From assembly GCF_001612765.1 (NCBI RefSeq), contig NZ_BDBB01000021.1, positions 62,001 to 126,000 on the forward strand: a DNA stretch of 64,000 nt. The letters run 5' to 3'. The notes below the pieces were generated by a model. That model searched no databases. It saw nothing but the letters and a program-made list of their open reading frames with translations, and was not told the DNA's origin. Below are positions 25,265 to 33,744 of this stretch, piece after piece (positions within the stretch are counted from its first letter, which is position 1; each line of letters opens with the position of its first letter). Both the position numbers and the translations under genes were made by a program. This DNA is from Nocardia arthritidis NBRC 100137. Its GTDB lineage: Bacteria; Actinomycetota; Actinomycetes; Mycobacteriales; Mycobacteriaceae.

Positions 25265-26344
25265 TCAGATCCCGTTGTCCGCGCAGAGTTTCGCGAACTC
25301 GCCGGTGCACAGCTCGGCTTTGGTGACGTAGCCGTCGGCCACCACGTCCTTGACGTTGTGCGGATAGATCGGCTTCGGCTCCAGCAGCACCGACGGCACG
25401 TCGGCGTTCGACTCCGGGTCGCGCACCGCGCCGTTGGTGCTGCCCTGCTCGCCCTTCACCAGGGCCACCGCGAGTTTCGCGGTCGCCTCGGCCTCCTTCT
25501 GGATCGCCTTGTAGACGGTCATGCACTGGTCGCCCGCCAGAACGTTCTGCAGGCCCTGGACCGTGGCGTCCTGCCCGCTGACCGGCACCTGCCCGTTCAG
25601 CTTCTGTTTCTTCAGCACCGCGATCGCGGCGTTGGCCAAACCGTCGTTCGCCGCGACGACGCCCCCGATGTCCGGCCGGCCGGTGAGCATCTGTTCGAAG
25701 ATGGTGCCCGCCTTCGTGTTGTCCCACTCCGGGACGGCCTGATCGGGCCCCTTGACGTACTGGCCCGCGTCGAACCGGGCCCTCAGCACTCCGTCGTAGC
25801 CGGTCTTCAGCAGCGTGGCGTTGTTGTCGGTCGGTCCGCCGTCGAGATACGCGACCACCGGGCGCACCGCGTTGCGATCGGTCAGGCATTGGGCGACGCC
25901 CTCGCCGAGCAGGCTGCCGACCTTCACGTTGTCGAAGGAGACGTAGTACTGGGCGCCGCCGCCGAGAGTGAGCCGGTCGTAGTCGATCACGGTGACGCCC
26001 TGCGACTTGGCCTTCTGGATCACCGCTTTGCCGGTGCCGCTGTCCAGGTTGGTCATCACCAGGACGGTGGCGCCGTTGGTGATCATCTGGTCGGCGATGG
26101 TCTGGAAGGCGTTCTTGTCGCCCTGGGCATTCTGGATATCGGCCTGAACCCCCGCGGCCTCGAACGCCTGCTGTAAGTACTTGCGGTCCGCCGTCTCCCA
26201 ACGGGCGGAGGTCTTGCTGTCCGGGAGGATCACGCCGATCTGCGTTTTGCCGCCGGAGTCCGCGGAATCGTCGCCGCACGCGGTGAGCGTGACGGCCAGG
26301 AGCGCGAACGACAACGCGGCAGCGCTGAACATGCCCTTGCGCAT
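25265..26344 (-). CDS. Sugar ABC transporter substrate-binding lipoprotein (XylF-like)
   Basis: A 359-residue exported lipoprotein (lipobox LTAC, Cys23) of the periplasmic-binding-protein 4 / CUT2 group. Family parts are GVILPDSKTSARWETADRKYLQQAFEAAGV, NGATVLVMTNLDSGTGKAVIQKAKSQGVTVIDYDR and VVAANDGLANAAIAVLKKQ, which line the sugar pocket in xylose-binding proteins. ATG at 26344 has AAAGG 8 bases before it; a Met six codons upstream is less likely. First gene of the importer operon. Xylose or a related pentose is the best guess, not proven. Confidence 0.93.
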   Translation of the reverse strand: MRKGMFSAAALSFALLAVTLTACGDDSADSGGKTQIGVILPDSKTSARWETADRKYLQQAFEAAGVQADIQNAQGDKNAFQTIADQMITNGATVLVMTNLDSGTGKAVIQKAKSQGVTVIDYDRLTLGGGAQYYVSFDNVKVGSLLGEGVAQCLTDRNAVRPVVAYLDGGPTDNNATLLKTGYDGVLRARFDAGQYVKGPDQAVPEWDNTKAGTIFEQMLTGRPDIGGVVAANDGLANAAIAVLKKQKLNGQVPVSGQDATVQGLQNVLAGDQCMTVYKAIQKEAEATAKLAVALVKGEQGSTNGAVRDPESNADVPSVLLEPKPIYPHNVKDVVADGYVTKAELCTGEFAKLCADNGI

Positions 26345-26737
26345 GAGTGGGCCTTTCATCACCGGCCGGGACGAGGTCCCGGCCGGTCGGAGTGGAACGA
26401 ATGTTGTTCACAGCAACATATTGGACTGTGACGGAGCGCACAACAGCTAATTTGTTGTTCCGAATAACAATCTCGACACGCGCGCGTTTGCCCGGGTGTA
26501 CGCCGATGCGGCCGGTGGGACGAGGGGGCGTGAACAGGGGCGTCGGCCGACGCGCGGGACCATGCCCGCGGACGTGACGGGATCGCGCTCGCGCCGCGCC
26601 GCGCGCCGGACACGCGGAAGGGTGGCATCTATGCGAAACGACCACCGAGGATCGGGCGCATGACAGCGCTCCGGCACAGTACCCTTGGCGGTGAATCATG
26701 GCGCGGTAGCGACAGACTGGGATCCGGGAGGGGAACA
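26345..26737. other. Promoter region between sugar importer and T7SS-like module
   Basis: No gene is seen in these 393 bases. The left part (about 26390-26475) is AT-rich and holds the operator-like half-sites listed separately. The right part must hold the promoter of the divergent three-gene secretion-associated module, but no clear -35/-10 pair can be called. Confidence 0.6.
26402..26470. promoter_or_regulatory. Cluster of TGTTG/CAACA operator half-sites for the sugar importer
   Basis: Two inverted repeats share the same half-site in opposite arrangement: TGTTG (26402-26406) with CAACA (26414-26418), spacer 7, and ACAACA (26440-26445) with TGTTGT (26453-26458), spacer 7. A third pair, TTGTT (26452-26456) with AACAA (26466-26470), overlaps the second. 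All lie 58-126 bases upstream of the binding-protein start in unusually AT-rich DNA. The ROK regulator of the same operon is the likely ligand. Confidence 0.6.
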
Positions 26738-27061
26738 GTGGACACGCTCAAGCTCGACCCGGCGGCGATGGCCGCCTACACCGCGATTGCGGACGCGGTG
26801 TCGAAACAATTGGCGTCGGCGGCCACGGTCGCCTCCGGCGCGGTGGATCCCGACCGGCTGGCCGCCGATCTCGGCCTCGTGGGCGCGGAATTCGCGGCGC
26901 GCTTCTCGGCGGCCGTATCCGAACACGCGGAAGCGTTGTCGACCGCCGGGCAACTGGTCGGCGCCTACGGCCGGGTCCTGCGCGGTTACAGCGAGAACGC
27001 GCAGGATGTCGACGCCGAGACGGCGGGCGCGATCACCCGTTCGGGGGAGGCACTGGCATGA
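26738..27061 (+). CDS. EspC-like type VII secretion-associated protein
   Basis: A 107-residue all-helical protein, V(M)DTLKLDPAAMAAYTAIADAVSKQLASAATVASG..., with LVGAEFAARFSAAVSEHAEALSTAGQLVGAYGRVLRGYSENAQ. Two helices joined by a short turn and an L-x-x-DP-A start match the ESX-1 secretion-associated EspC-like family, related in fold to WXG100 proteins, though no WXG is present. The GTG at 26738 follows GGGAGGGG. Its stop overlaps the next start by ATGA, so the two products are probably made in equal amounts and may pair, as secreted ESX partners do. Confidence 0.75.
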   Translation: MDTLKLDPAAMAAYTAIADAVSKQLASAATVASGAVDPDRLAADLGLVGAEFAARFSAAVSEHAEALSTAGQLVGAYGRVLRGYSENAQDVDAETAGAITRSGEALA

Positions 27062-28389
27062 GAAGCCTGATGGGACTGCGGAAACGGACGCACACCACCC
27101 AGCCCGCCGCCGAGACCGCCCGGCCGTCGAGCACCGAACCGGGGGCCGACCCGCCGATCGTGGCGGCGCTGGTCCGCCCGCTGCTGACGCTGCGCTCCTC
27201 ACTCGGCACCGGTGTCGGCGTGCCGAGCGCGGCCGCGACCGGGGCGCTCTCGGCCGCCTCCACCCAGGTGGCGGACACCGAGGGCCCGCACCGCGAAGGC
27301 CTGCACGCGCTGGAGTCCACCTGGACCTCCCGCGCCGCCGACAGCGCGGTGCCCGCGATGCGCACGACGCAGACCCAGATCGGGGACATTTCCGATCGGG
27401 GGCCCGCCTACCTGTCGGTCCTCGCCGACGCGCACGCCACCTCGGGGCGGGCGGCGCGGCAGGTCGACCAGATCATCGCCGACTTCCGGCGCGACGCACG
27501 GGAGATCCTGGACAACGCGACCTCCGCGCCGGAGACCGACGCGGTCATCGCGCGCGCCACCCAGGCGCTGCGCGACGCGCTCACCACCGTGACGGCCGCG
27601 CGCACCGAGATGAACGACCACACCAGGAGACTCGACGAAATGGGACCGCTCACGGTCACCGCACCGTCCGGCGTCTCCCACGGACAGGGACAGGCCGTCT
27701 CCCCCGGCAATTCCGGGCAGGTCGTACCCGGCACCACAACCACGGGCACCACGACACCCGCCACCACCACGCCCATGGATCCGGCCATGGCCGCGCAGCT
27801 CCAATTGCAGCAGCAGCTGATCTCCGCAGGGGTGGACCTCGGCACCACGGCCATCAACGCGGGCGTCGACATCGGCACGCACATCATCGACAAGATCGCC
27901 GAAGTCGGCATACACGGCATCGACACCGTCGCGGCCGCCGCGGACAAGGCGATCCCGGAACTGATCAACCCGGGCTCGACCACCAACTCCGGTAACTCCG
28001 GCACGAATGGCGACGACTCGAAGAATTCCTCGAAGCTGTTCGACTTCGGCGGGTCGCAGGAGCACAAGCCGTCGTCCACCGGTCCCGGTTCGGTGATCCC
28101 GCCCGGCAACGCCGGGCCCGCCGCACGGGCGGACGTGCCGAAGCCGGAAAGCAAGCCGTCGCCCGCGGTCGCACCGCCCGGCGACGCCACGCCGCCGACG
28201 CCTGCGGGCAGCCCGGACCGCCCCGTTCATCCCGGCCCGACCGGCGGCATGGTGCTGCCGCCTGCTCCGCCGCCGGGCGGCGAGGATCACGAGCACAAGC
28301 CGCGCGACGGGCAGCTCGGCGTGACCATCCCGTCCGCTGTGACAGCGGTCGTACCGGTGCTGGGCGAATTCGACGATGACACCCCCTGA
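27058..28389 (+). CDS. PPE/EspB-like secreted protein with disordered C terminus
   Basis: A 443-residue protein of unknown function. Residues about 35-200 are helical and contain ESTWTSRAADSAVPAMRTTQTQIGDI, reminiscent of the W-x-[GS] turn of WXG/PPE domains. Then come a Thr/Pro linker (GTTTTGTTTPATTTP), an Ala/Gly-rich repeat-like helix (AGVDLGTTAINAGVDIGTHIIDKIA) and a long Pro/Gly-rich acidic tail ending GEFDDDTP. No signal peptide or membrane helix is seen, in line with type VII export. Overlaps both neighbours (4 and 14 bases), so it is tightly coupled to them. Confidence 0.7.
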   Translation: MRSLMGLRKRTHTTQPAAETARPSSTEPGADPPIVAALVRPLLTLRSSLGTGVGVPSAAATGALSAASTQVADTEGPHREGLHALESTWTSRAADSAVPAMRTTQTQIGDISDRGPAYLSVLADAHATSGRAARQVDQIIADFRRDAREILDNATSAPETDAVIARATQALRDALTTVTAARTEMNDHTRRLDEMGPLTVTAPSGVSHGQGQAVSPGNSGQVVPGTTTTGTTTPATTTPMDPAMAAQLQLQQQLISAGVDLGTTAINAGVDIGTHIIDKIAEVGIHGIDTVAAAADKAIPELINPGSTTNSGNSGTNGDDSKNSSKLFDFGGSQEHKPSSTGPGSVIPPGNAGPAARADVPKPESKPSPAVAPPGDATPPTPAGSPDRPVHPGPTGGMVLPPAPPPGGEDHEHKPRDGQLGVTIPSAVTAVVPVLGEFDDDTP

Positions 28390-29368
28390 CCGGGAACATC
28401 CCAGTCAGGACGCGGGCCAGGCCAATCCGTTCGACACGGGTCTGCCGATGCTGCGCATTCCTCCGAGCAAGCCGTCGAAGCGACGGCGGTCACCCGGCCG
28501 CCGCAAGCAGATTCGTCGCCGGGAGCCGGAGTACGAGGCCGCGGAACCGCCGCGCCCGCCGGAGCGGCAGAGTGTCCGTCCGCGCCTCGGCGAGTGGGAG
28601 CAATGGCTCGAGCCCGCGCCACCGGCCGCGCGAGTGCCGCAACCGGTGGCCGCGCAGCAGCGCACCGCGCCCGCGGAGCCGGAGCCGGTCGAGTCCGAGG
28701 ACGGCCCCGTCACGACGCCCGCAATCGTCAATCGCTCCGGTATCCATCCCGGCACCCCGGTGCGCCATCCTCGGCGCACCGATCAACAGCGCGGCAACCG
28801 CTCACTGACGGTCTTGATCGTGCTCGGTATCGTGGTCGCCACCGTCTCCATCGGCCTGGCCATGATCTATGGGTCCGACGCGAATTCGCGCAAAGCGGCG
28901 GCGACGTCGCCCCCGCGCGCGGCCGGGCCCGCGCCGACCACCTCGGTATCCACCTCGCGCGTCAAGCCCCCGTGGGCGATCGCCACGCCGGGATGTGAGC
29001 AGAAGCGCACCGCCGACGTCGTTTCCGGCACCGATCCGGGCGGCACCGGCAACGGCCCCGACGCGATCTTCGCCTTCGAGTACGCCTACTACGCCGAACG
29101 GTCCGGGTACCGGGCCCGCGCGGTGGTGGCCCCCGACGCGGCGGTCTCGCCCGCCGATCAGATCCAGCGCGGCATCAACCAGGTGCCCGCGGGCACCCGC
29201 TACTGTGTCGAGATCTCCCGGGCCGGGGACGGCCCGGACGGCCAGGCGCGGTGGCAAGTCCGGTTGACGCAGCAGTTCCCGGAGGAAGAGCCGAACACCT
29301 TCACCCAGTTCATCACCACCCGTACCGGAACCGATCAAACGCTGATCACCGGGATCACGGCAGGCTGA
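28376..29368 (+). CDS. Single-pass membrane protein of the secretion-associated module
   Basis: A 330-residue protein of unknown function. Residues 1-140 are cytoplasmic, Pro-rich and carry a strongly basic patch at 32-50 (rich in Lys/Arg). A single membrane helix spans about 143-165 (SLTVLIVLGIVVATVSIGLA). The outer domain (about 190-330) has two Cys, at PGCEQKR and RYCVEIS, likely a disulphide, and a compact alpha/beta fold around IFAFEYAYYAERSGYRARAVV. It resembles small extracytoplasmic domains found beside ESX-type genes in Nocardia. It overlaps the previous gene by 14 bases, so it is third in the module. Confidence 0.75.
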   Translation: MTPPDREHPSQDAGQANPFDTGLPMLRIPPSKPSKRRRSPGRRKQIRRREPEYEAAEPPRPPERQSVRPRLGEWEQWLEPAPPAARVPQPVAAQQRTAPAEPEPVESEDGPVTTPAIVNRSGIHPGTPVRHPRRTDQQRGNRSLTVLIVLGIVVATVSIGLAMIYGSDANSRKAAATSPPRAAGPAPTTSVSTSRVKPPWAIATPGCEQKRTADVVSGTDPGGTGNGPDAIFAFEYAYYAERSGYRARAVVAPDAAVSPADQIQRGINQVPAGTRYCVEISRAGDGPDGQARWQVRLTQQFPEEEPNTFTQFITTRTGTDQTLITGITAG

Positions 29369-29439
29369 TCTCTCCGCGCGGCGTGAGCCGGCGAGCCGCA
29401 GCGCTCCGCTGGATTCGCGGCACCCTGCGCCGAAATTTT

Positions 29440-29459
29440 TACGAACAACACTATTCGTA
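29440..29459. promoter_or_regulatory. Inverted repeat upstream of the broken esterase gene
   Basis: TACGAA (29440-29445) and TTCGTA (29454-29459) form a perfect inverted repeat with an 8-base spacer in an AT-rich patch about 85 bases upstream of the esterase start. It may be a promoter-linked operator; no regulator gene is adjacent. Confidence 0.35.
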
Positions 29460-29543
29460 GAGGCGCGAGTGCTCTAGATTCGGTTGCGGTAGTGAACGTT
29501 TCGATGCCCCCGCAGAACCCACGCAGAGCGAAAGGTTCGACCG

Positions 29544-30482
29544 TTGAGTCGTCTGATTCGGATAGCGCTCGCCCTCGCCACCGTCGTCGCGGGCCTCACC
29601 GTGCCATTCCTGTCCGCGCCTCCGGCGTACGCGGCGCCGACGGTGCGCTGGGAGAACCGGGTCAGCGACCGGATTCTCGACATCGGCGTCTCCTCACCCA
29701 GCCTGGAGGGTCCGGACTGGTCGGTGAAAGTGGTTCGCCTGCTGCTGCCGCCGGGCTGGTCCAAGGACGCCACCCGGACCTGGCCGACCGTGTGGGTGCT
29801 GCACGGCGGGTTCGACGACCACAAGTCCTGGACCGACAAAGGCGATCTCGAAGCGCTCACCGCGGGCAGCCAAGCGATCTTCGTATTGCCCGAAACCAGC
29901 TGGTGCAGCGCGTATTCCAATTGGTACAACGACAATCACGGCGGCCCGCCCGCATGGGAGAGCTACCTGCTGGACGACGTGCGCACCTTGCTGGAGACCG
30001 GCTACCGCGCCGGTACGACCCGCGCCATCGCGGGCAACTCGATGGGCGGCCTCGGCGCCATGAAATTCGCCGCCGCGCATCGGGGTTGGTTCGCCTCGGC
30101 CGCATCCTTCAGTGGCAACGTCGATCCGCTGCACGACTCCGGGGCCCCCGGCGAACCGGACAGGCCCGGCGGTGGCTGCGGCGCCGACTGGGAACGGGTC
30201 TGGGGCGACTACACCGTCAACCGCGATATCTGGCTGGCCAACAACCCCTACAGCCGGGCCGCCGACCTCACCGGCATCCCCCTGTTCGTCTCCTACGGCA
30301 AGGCCGATCCCGTGGAATCCGCCGCCTACGAACAGAACTATCGCTTCGTGGACCGTCTGCAACAACTCGGGGCGCAGGTGGACTAACGCTACGTCCCCAC
30401 CCAAGGCCACAACTGGGACGCCTGGAAGATCCAGATGCGCGACGCACTGCCCATGCTGCTGTCCTCGGTGGGTGCGGGGTGA
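29544..30482 (+). pseudogene. Secreted esterase (antigen-85/esterase-D-like) cut by a nonsense codon
   Basis: Encodes a secreted alpha/beta-hydrolase. TTG at 29544 follows AAAGG; the signal peptide ends PPAYA around residue 30. The nucleophile elbow is AIAGNSMGGLG (Ser166), and YGKADPVES holds the likely acid. An in-frame TAA at 30384-30386 stops translation after 280 residues. The same frame then runs on for 31 residues with QGHNWDAWKIQMRDALPMLL, which contains the catalytic His, to a proper TGA at 30482. A single TAC-to-TAA change would explain it. The 280-residue product should be inactive. Confidence 0.85.
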
Positions 30483-30768
30483 ATACGCTTCCGGCTGCTG
30501 CGGTGCTGTCGCAACGCCGCTTCGAACCCGCACGTTCGCAGGCGGCTCGGGCCGCTGCCGCTACGGCTCGCCGCGATTGAGCGAACCGTGCCCGCGATGC
30601 CGACCGTCCGCTGCCGACCAGTCGGCCGTGCGGCAGCCGGCACCCCATCATCCGTATACGCGCATCACCTCGGACGACGTCGATGTCACCGACACCTGTT
30701 CGGCAGCCGCTGCGGGAGGACCCGCGCGCTGAGCCGAGCCGACGGGTTCGACCGCGCACCGGCTCCGC
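30483..30768. other. Gap after the broken esterase
   Basis: Nothing recognisable lies in these 286 bases between the esterase remnant and the end of the convergent Ddn-family gene: no protein-like frame and no strong terminator hairpin. Confidence 0.5.
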
Positions 30769-31179
30769 TCAGCGCGGCGTCAGCCTGACGACCGGAATCA
30801 CCCGATCGGTCTTCTCCTGGTACTCGGCGAAGCCGGGCATCACCTCGACCATCGCGGCGTAGAGGCGATCGCGCTCCGGCCCTTCGGTGATCGGAGTCGC
30901 CGTCGCCTCGAGGGTTTCGGTGCCGATCTCGAGGGTGACCGTCGGATTGACGCGCACATTGTGAAACCAGTCCGGATTGGTCGCAGCGCCCGCTTTGGAG
31001 GCGATGACCACGATGTCGTCGCCGTCGCGGATGAACGCGAGCGGATTGGTGCGCGGAAGACCGGATTTGGCGCCGATGCTGGTGAGCAGCAGCAGCTCGC
31101 GGCCCTCGAAGGGGCCGCCGACCTTGCCCTGGTTGGCGCGGAATTCTTCGATGATCTGGGTGTTCCAGTCGCCTGCCAT
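30769..31179 (-). CDS. Deazaflavin-dependent (F420H2) nitroreductase family protein
   Basis: A 136-residue split-barrel protein of the Ddn/FDOR-A family. The core TSIGAKSGLPRTNPLAFIRDGDDIVVIASKAGAATNPDWFHNV is the F420-binding signature; NPDWFHN is almost invariant. Members reduce quinones or nitroimidazoles with F420H2, and M. tuberculosis Ddn activates pretomanid. Divergent from the two-component system, with about 110 bases between starts. Substrate not predictable. Confidence 0.92.
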   Translation of the reverse strand: MAGDWNTQIIEEFRANQGKVGGPFEGRELLLLTSIGAKSGLPRTNPLAFIRDGDDIVVIASKAGAATNPDWFHNVRVNPTVTLEIGTETLEATATPITEGPERDRLYAAMVEVMPGFAEYQEKTDRVIPVVRLTPR

Positions 31180-31292
31180 GACTTGTCTCTCCTGCGGAGT
31201 CGGGTGCGCCGGGTCGTCGCGAGCCTACCCAGGCCGGCGGTCCCAAGCCGAACTAACGCCCAACCAACAGCGGCAGGGGGCACGATGACGGG

Positions 31293-31949
31293 GTGCGGGT
31301 GCTTGTTGTCGAGGACGAGACATTGCTGGCCGACGCGATCGCCGACGGGCTGCGCCGACATGCCATGGCGGTCGACGTGGTGTACGACGGCGCGGCGGCG
31401 CTGGAGCGTACCGGCGTCAACGACTACGACGTTGTGGTACTCGATCGGGATCTACCCGGCGTCTCCGGTGACGCGGTGTGCGGCACGCTCGTCGAGTCCG
31501 GCGGCTCGGCCCGGATCCTGATGCTCACAGCCGCGAGCGCCGTGGCCGAACGAGTGGCGGGTCTGGGACTGGGCGCGGACGACTACCTGACGAAGCCGTT
31601 CGCGTTCGCCGAGCTGGTCGCCCGTATCCAGGCGCTCGGGCGCCGGGCGCGCAGCGCCGCTCCCCCGGTACTGGAACGCTCCGGCATCCGGCTCGACCCG
31701 CACCGGTTCTCCGTCAGCAGGAACGGCGAACCGGTCACGCTGTCGCGCAAGGAGTTCGCGGTGCTGGCCGAGCTGCTGCGCGCGGACGGCGGCGTGGTCT
31801 CGGCCGAGCAGCTGCTGGAAAAGGCGTGGGACGAACACATCGATCCGTTCACCGGCGTCGTGCGGTACACGATCATGAACGTGCGGCGGAAGCTGGGCGA
31901 GCCGCGGGTGATCGAGACCGAACCCGGCGTGGGATACCGGATCCGATGA
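31293..31949 (+). CDS. Response regulator, OmpR/PhoB family
   Basis: A 218-residue DNA-binding response regulator. The receiver has the acidic pocket ED at residues 7-8, phospho-acceptor Asp51 in VVVLDRDLPG and Lys101 in LTKPFAF. The C-terminal winged helix runs from about 120 (VTLSRKEFAVLAELLRADGGVVSAEQLLEKAW...VRYTIMNVRRKLG...GVGYRIR). Start is GTG at 31293. ATGA overlaps the histidine kinase gene, so they form one two-component system. Similar pairs in actinobacteria (CutR/CseB-like) respond to envelope or metal stress; the signal here is unknown. Confidence 0.95.
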   Translation: MRVLVVEDETLLADAIADGLRRHAMAVDVVYDGAAALERTGVNDYDVVVLDRDLPGVSGDAVCGTLVESGGSARILMLTAASAVAERVAGLGLGADDYLTKPFAFAELVARIQALGRRARSAAPPVLERSGIRLDPHRFSVSRNGEPVTLSRKEFAVLAELLRADGGVVSAEQLLEKAWDEHIDPFTGVVRYTIMNVRRKLGEPRVIETEPGVGYRIR

Positions 31950-33109
31950 GAGGGCACACGATCCGGCTGCGGCTCACGCTGCTGTACGCGACGGCGTTCT
32001 TCCTGGCCGGTGCGGTACTCATCGCGTTGATGTACTTCTACCTGAACCAGTCGCTGGAGCGAAGGCCCGGGGGCGGCGCGCAGCAAGTGGTGCGGGAGTA
32101 TCTGCTCGAACGGGCCCAGCGGAACCGGGCGCCGGTTTCCGCGGAGTTGTTCGAAGCGCTGACCGAGCAGGCCCAGCGGAATCGGCGGGACACGTTGCGC
32201 GCCATGCTGGTCTGGTCGCTGGTATCGCTCGGCGCGGTGGGGATCGCCGCGGGCGGATTCGGCTGGTTGCTGGCCGGACGCGCCCTGCATCCTTTGCAGC
32301 GGATCACCGCGACCGCGCGGCGAGTCGCCGACACCAGCCTGCACGAACGCATCGCCCTCGACGGTCCGCAGGATGAGATCAAGGATCTGGCCGATACCTT
32401 CGACGCGATGCTCGAGCGCCTGGACCGGGCGTTCGACGGACAGCGCCGGTTCGTGGCGAACGCCTCCCACGAGCTACGCACACCGCTGACGATCAACCGG
32501 ACGCTGATCGAGGTGGCGTTGGAGGACCCCGGCGTTCCCGAGTCCACCCGCCGACTCGGCGCCACGCTCCTGGAGGTCAACCGCAGGCACGAGCGGCTCA
32601 TCGACGGCCTTCTGGTGCTGGCCTCCAGCGAACAGCGACTGACCGAACACCGCCGCATCGACGTCGCCGGCATCGCCGCCGACGCGGTCGGAACATGCGC
32701 CGCGCGGCCGGGGGCCGAGATCACCGCCGATCTCGAATCCGCGACTGTGCTCGGAGATCCGCTGCTGCTGGAACGCCTCGTGCTCAATCTGTTGGACAAC
32801 GCACTGCGCTACAACCTCCCCGAGCGCGGCTGGGTGGCGATCCAATCCCGAGCGATCGGTGACCGCGCCGTGCTCACCGTGGAGAACAGCGGCACACCGG
32901 TCCCGGCTTTCGAGGTCGACGGCCTCTTCGAACCGTTCCGCCGGCTCTCCACCACCGAACGCTTGGCCGATTCCGGCGCCCGCGGCGCCGGGCTCGGCTT
33001 GTCGATCGTGCGCTCCGTCGCGCAGGCCCATGGGGGCACGGTCCGCGCGACGGCGCGTCCGGACGGCGGTCTCGCGGTCACCGTCGAATTCCCGCGCGCC
33101 CAGAAATAA
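31946..33109 (+). CDS. Sensor histidine kinase
   Basis: A 387-residue membrane kinase: helix 1 at about 8-32, a short outer loop (about 33-88), helix 2 at about 89-112, a HAMP domain (LAGRALHPLQRITATARRVADTSLHERI), an H-box with phospho-His in VANASHELRTPLTI, and the ATPase with N-box LVLNLLDNALRYN and G-box GARGAGLGLSIV. The sensor loop has no recognisable ligand fold. Partner of the overlapping response regulator. The nearby convergent haemophore-like gene is a possible but unproven target. Confidence 0.95.
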   Translation: MRGHTIRLRLTLLYATAFFLAGAVLIALMYFYLNQSLERRPGGGAQQVVREYLLERAQRNRAPVSAELFEALTEQAQRNRRDTLRAMLVWSLVSLGAVGIAAGGFGWLLAGRALHPLQRITATARRVADTSLHERIALDGPQDEIKDLADTFDAMLERLDRAFDGQRRFVANASHELRTPLTINRTLIEVALEDPGVPESTRRLGATLLEVNRRHERLIDGLLVLASSEQRLTEHRRIDVAGIAADAVGTCAARPGAEITADLESATVLGDPLLLERLVLNLLDNALRYNLPERGWVAIQSRAIGDRAVLTVENSGTPVPAFEVDGLFEPFRRLSTTERLADSGARGAGLGLSIVRSVAQAHGGTVRATARPDGGLAVTVEFPRAQK

Positions 33110-33190
33110 CGCAACCGGCCGACGCCGGCGCGACCCTAGCGCGGCTACCCGAGGGGTACGGGCGAGTCCGACACCTCGCCCGTCCCGGGC

Positions 33191-33568
33191 TCAGTAGTTG
33201 TGGCAGGTGTCGGCGAGAACGCGCATCTTGTCGCGGTGCTCCTGCGCCTGCGGCGAGTCGCGGCGCTCCTCGAGCTTGCCCTTGGCCTCCGGGTGCTTGT
33301 CCAGGTACTCCTCGGCACGCTGCTTGCGCTGCTCGACCGGAAGACTCAGGAACTCTTGCAACTTCGCCTTGCGGTCGGGGTGCGCGTCGAGCCGGGCGGC
33401 GAGATCGGGGAACTGGGCATGGACGGCGGCGTCGAGCTGGGCGAAGCTGCATGTCGTCTCGAGCAGTCCGCCCGGCCGCGGCTGCGCGGAGGCGGTCGCC
33501 GGAACCAGCAGCGCGCCCGCGGCGAGCAGACCGCCGAGAGCGAGGGTGGCTCGAACGATTCTCGTCAT
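33191..33568 (-). CDS. Haemophore-related secreted protein (MHB domain)
   Basis: A 125-residue exported protein. The signal peptide ends ATASAQ near residue 28. The mature part has two Cys (TTCSFAQ and ADTCHNY) that could form a disulphide, and the helical core FAQLDAAVHAQFPDLAARLDAHPDRKAKLQEFLSL seen in the mycobacterial haem-binding (Rv0203-like) family. Likely binds haem or a related ligand outside the cell. Convergent with the sensor kinase. The Tyr used for haem ligation cannot be assigned with certainty. Confidence 0.85.
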   Translation of the reverse strand: MTRIVRATLALGGLLAAGALLVPATASAQPRPGGLLETTCSFAQLDAAVHAQFPDLAARLDAHPDRKAKLQEFLSLPVEQRKQRAEEYLDKHPEAKGKLEERRDSPQAQEHRDKMRVLADTCHNY

Positions 33569-33744
33569 GTCGGATATCCCTTTCGGTTGGATGTTCGGGT
33601 CGCTACGACGCGACCCGGCGTTCAGTCCATCAGGAAGGGTGTTTGGACGGCGCTAGGCGATGACGCCCCTGCCCGCCCGCCGCCGGGCTACCGTGGGTGT
33701 CGCTGTTGTGTCCCGATCGGCTGATCACCGCTGCTGGAGGCGTC

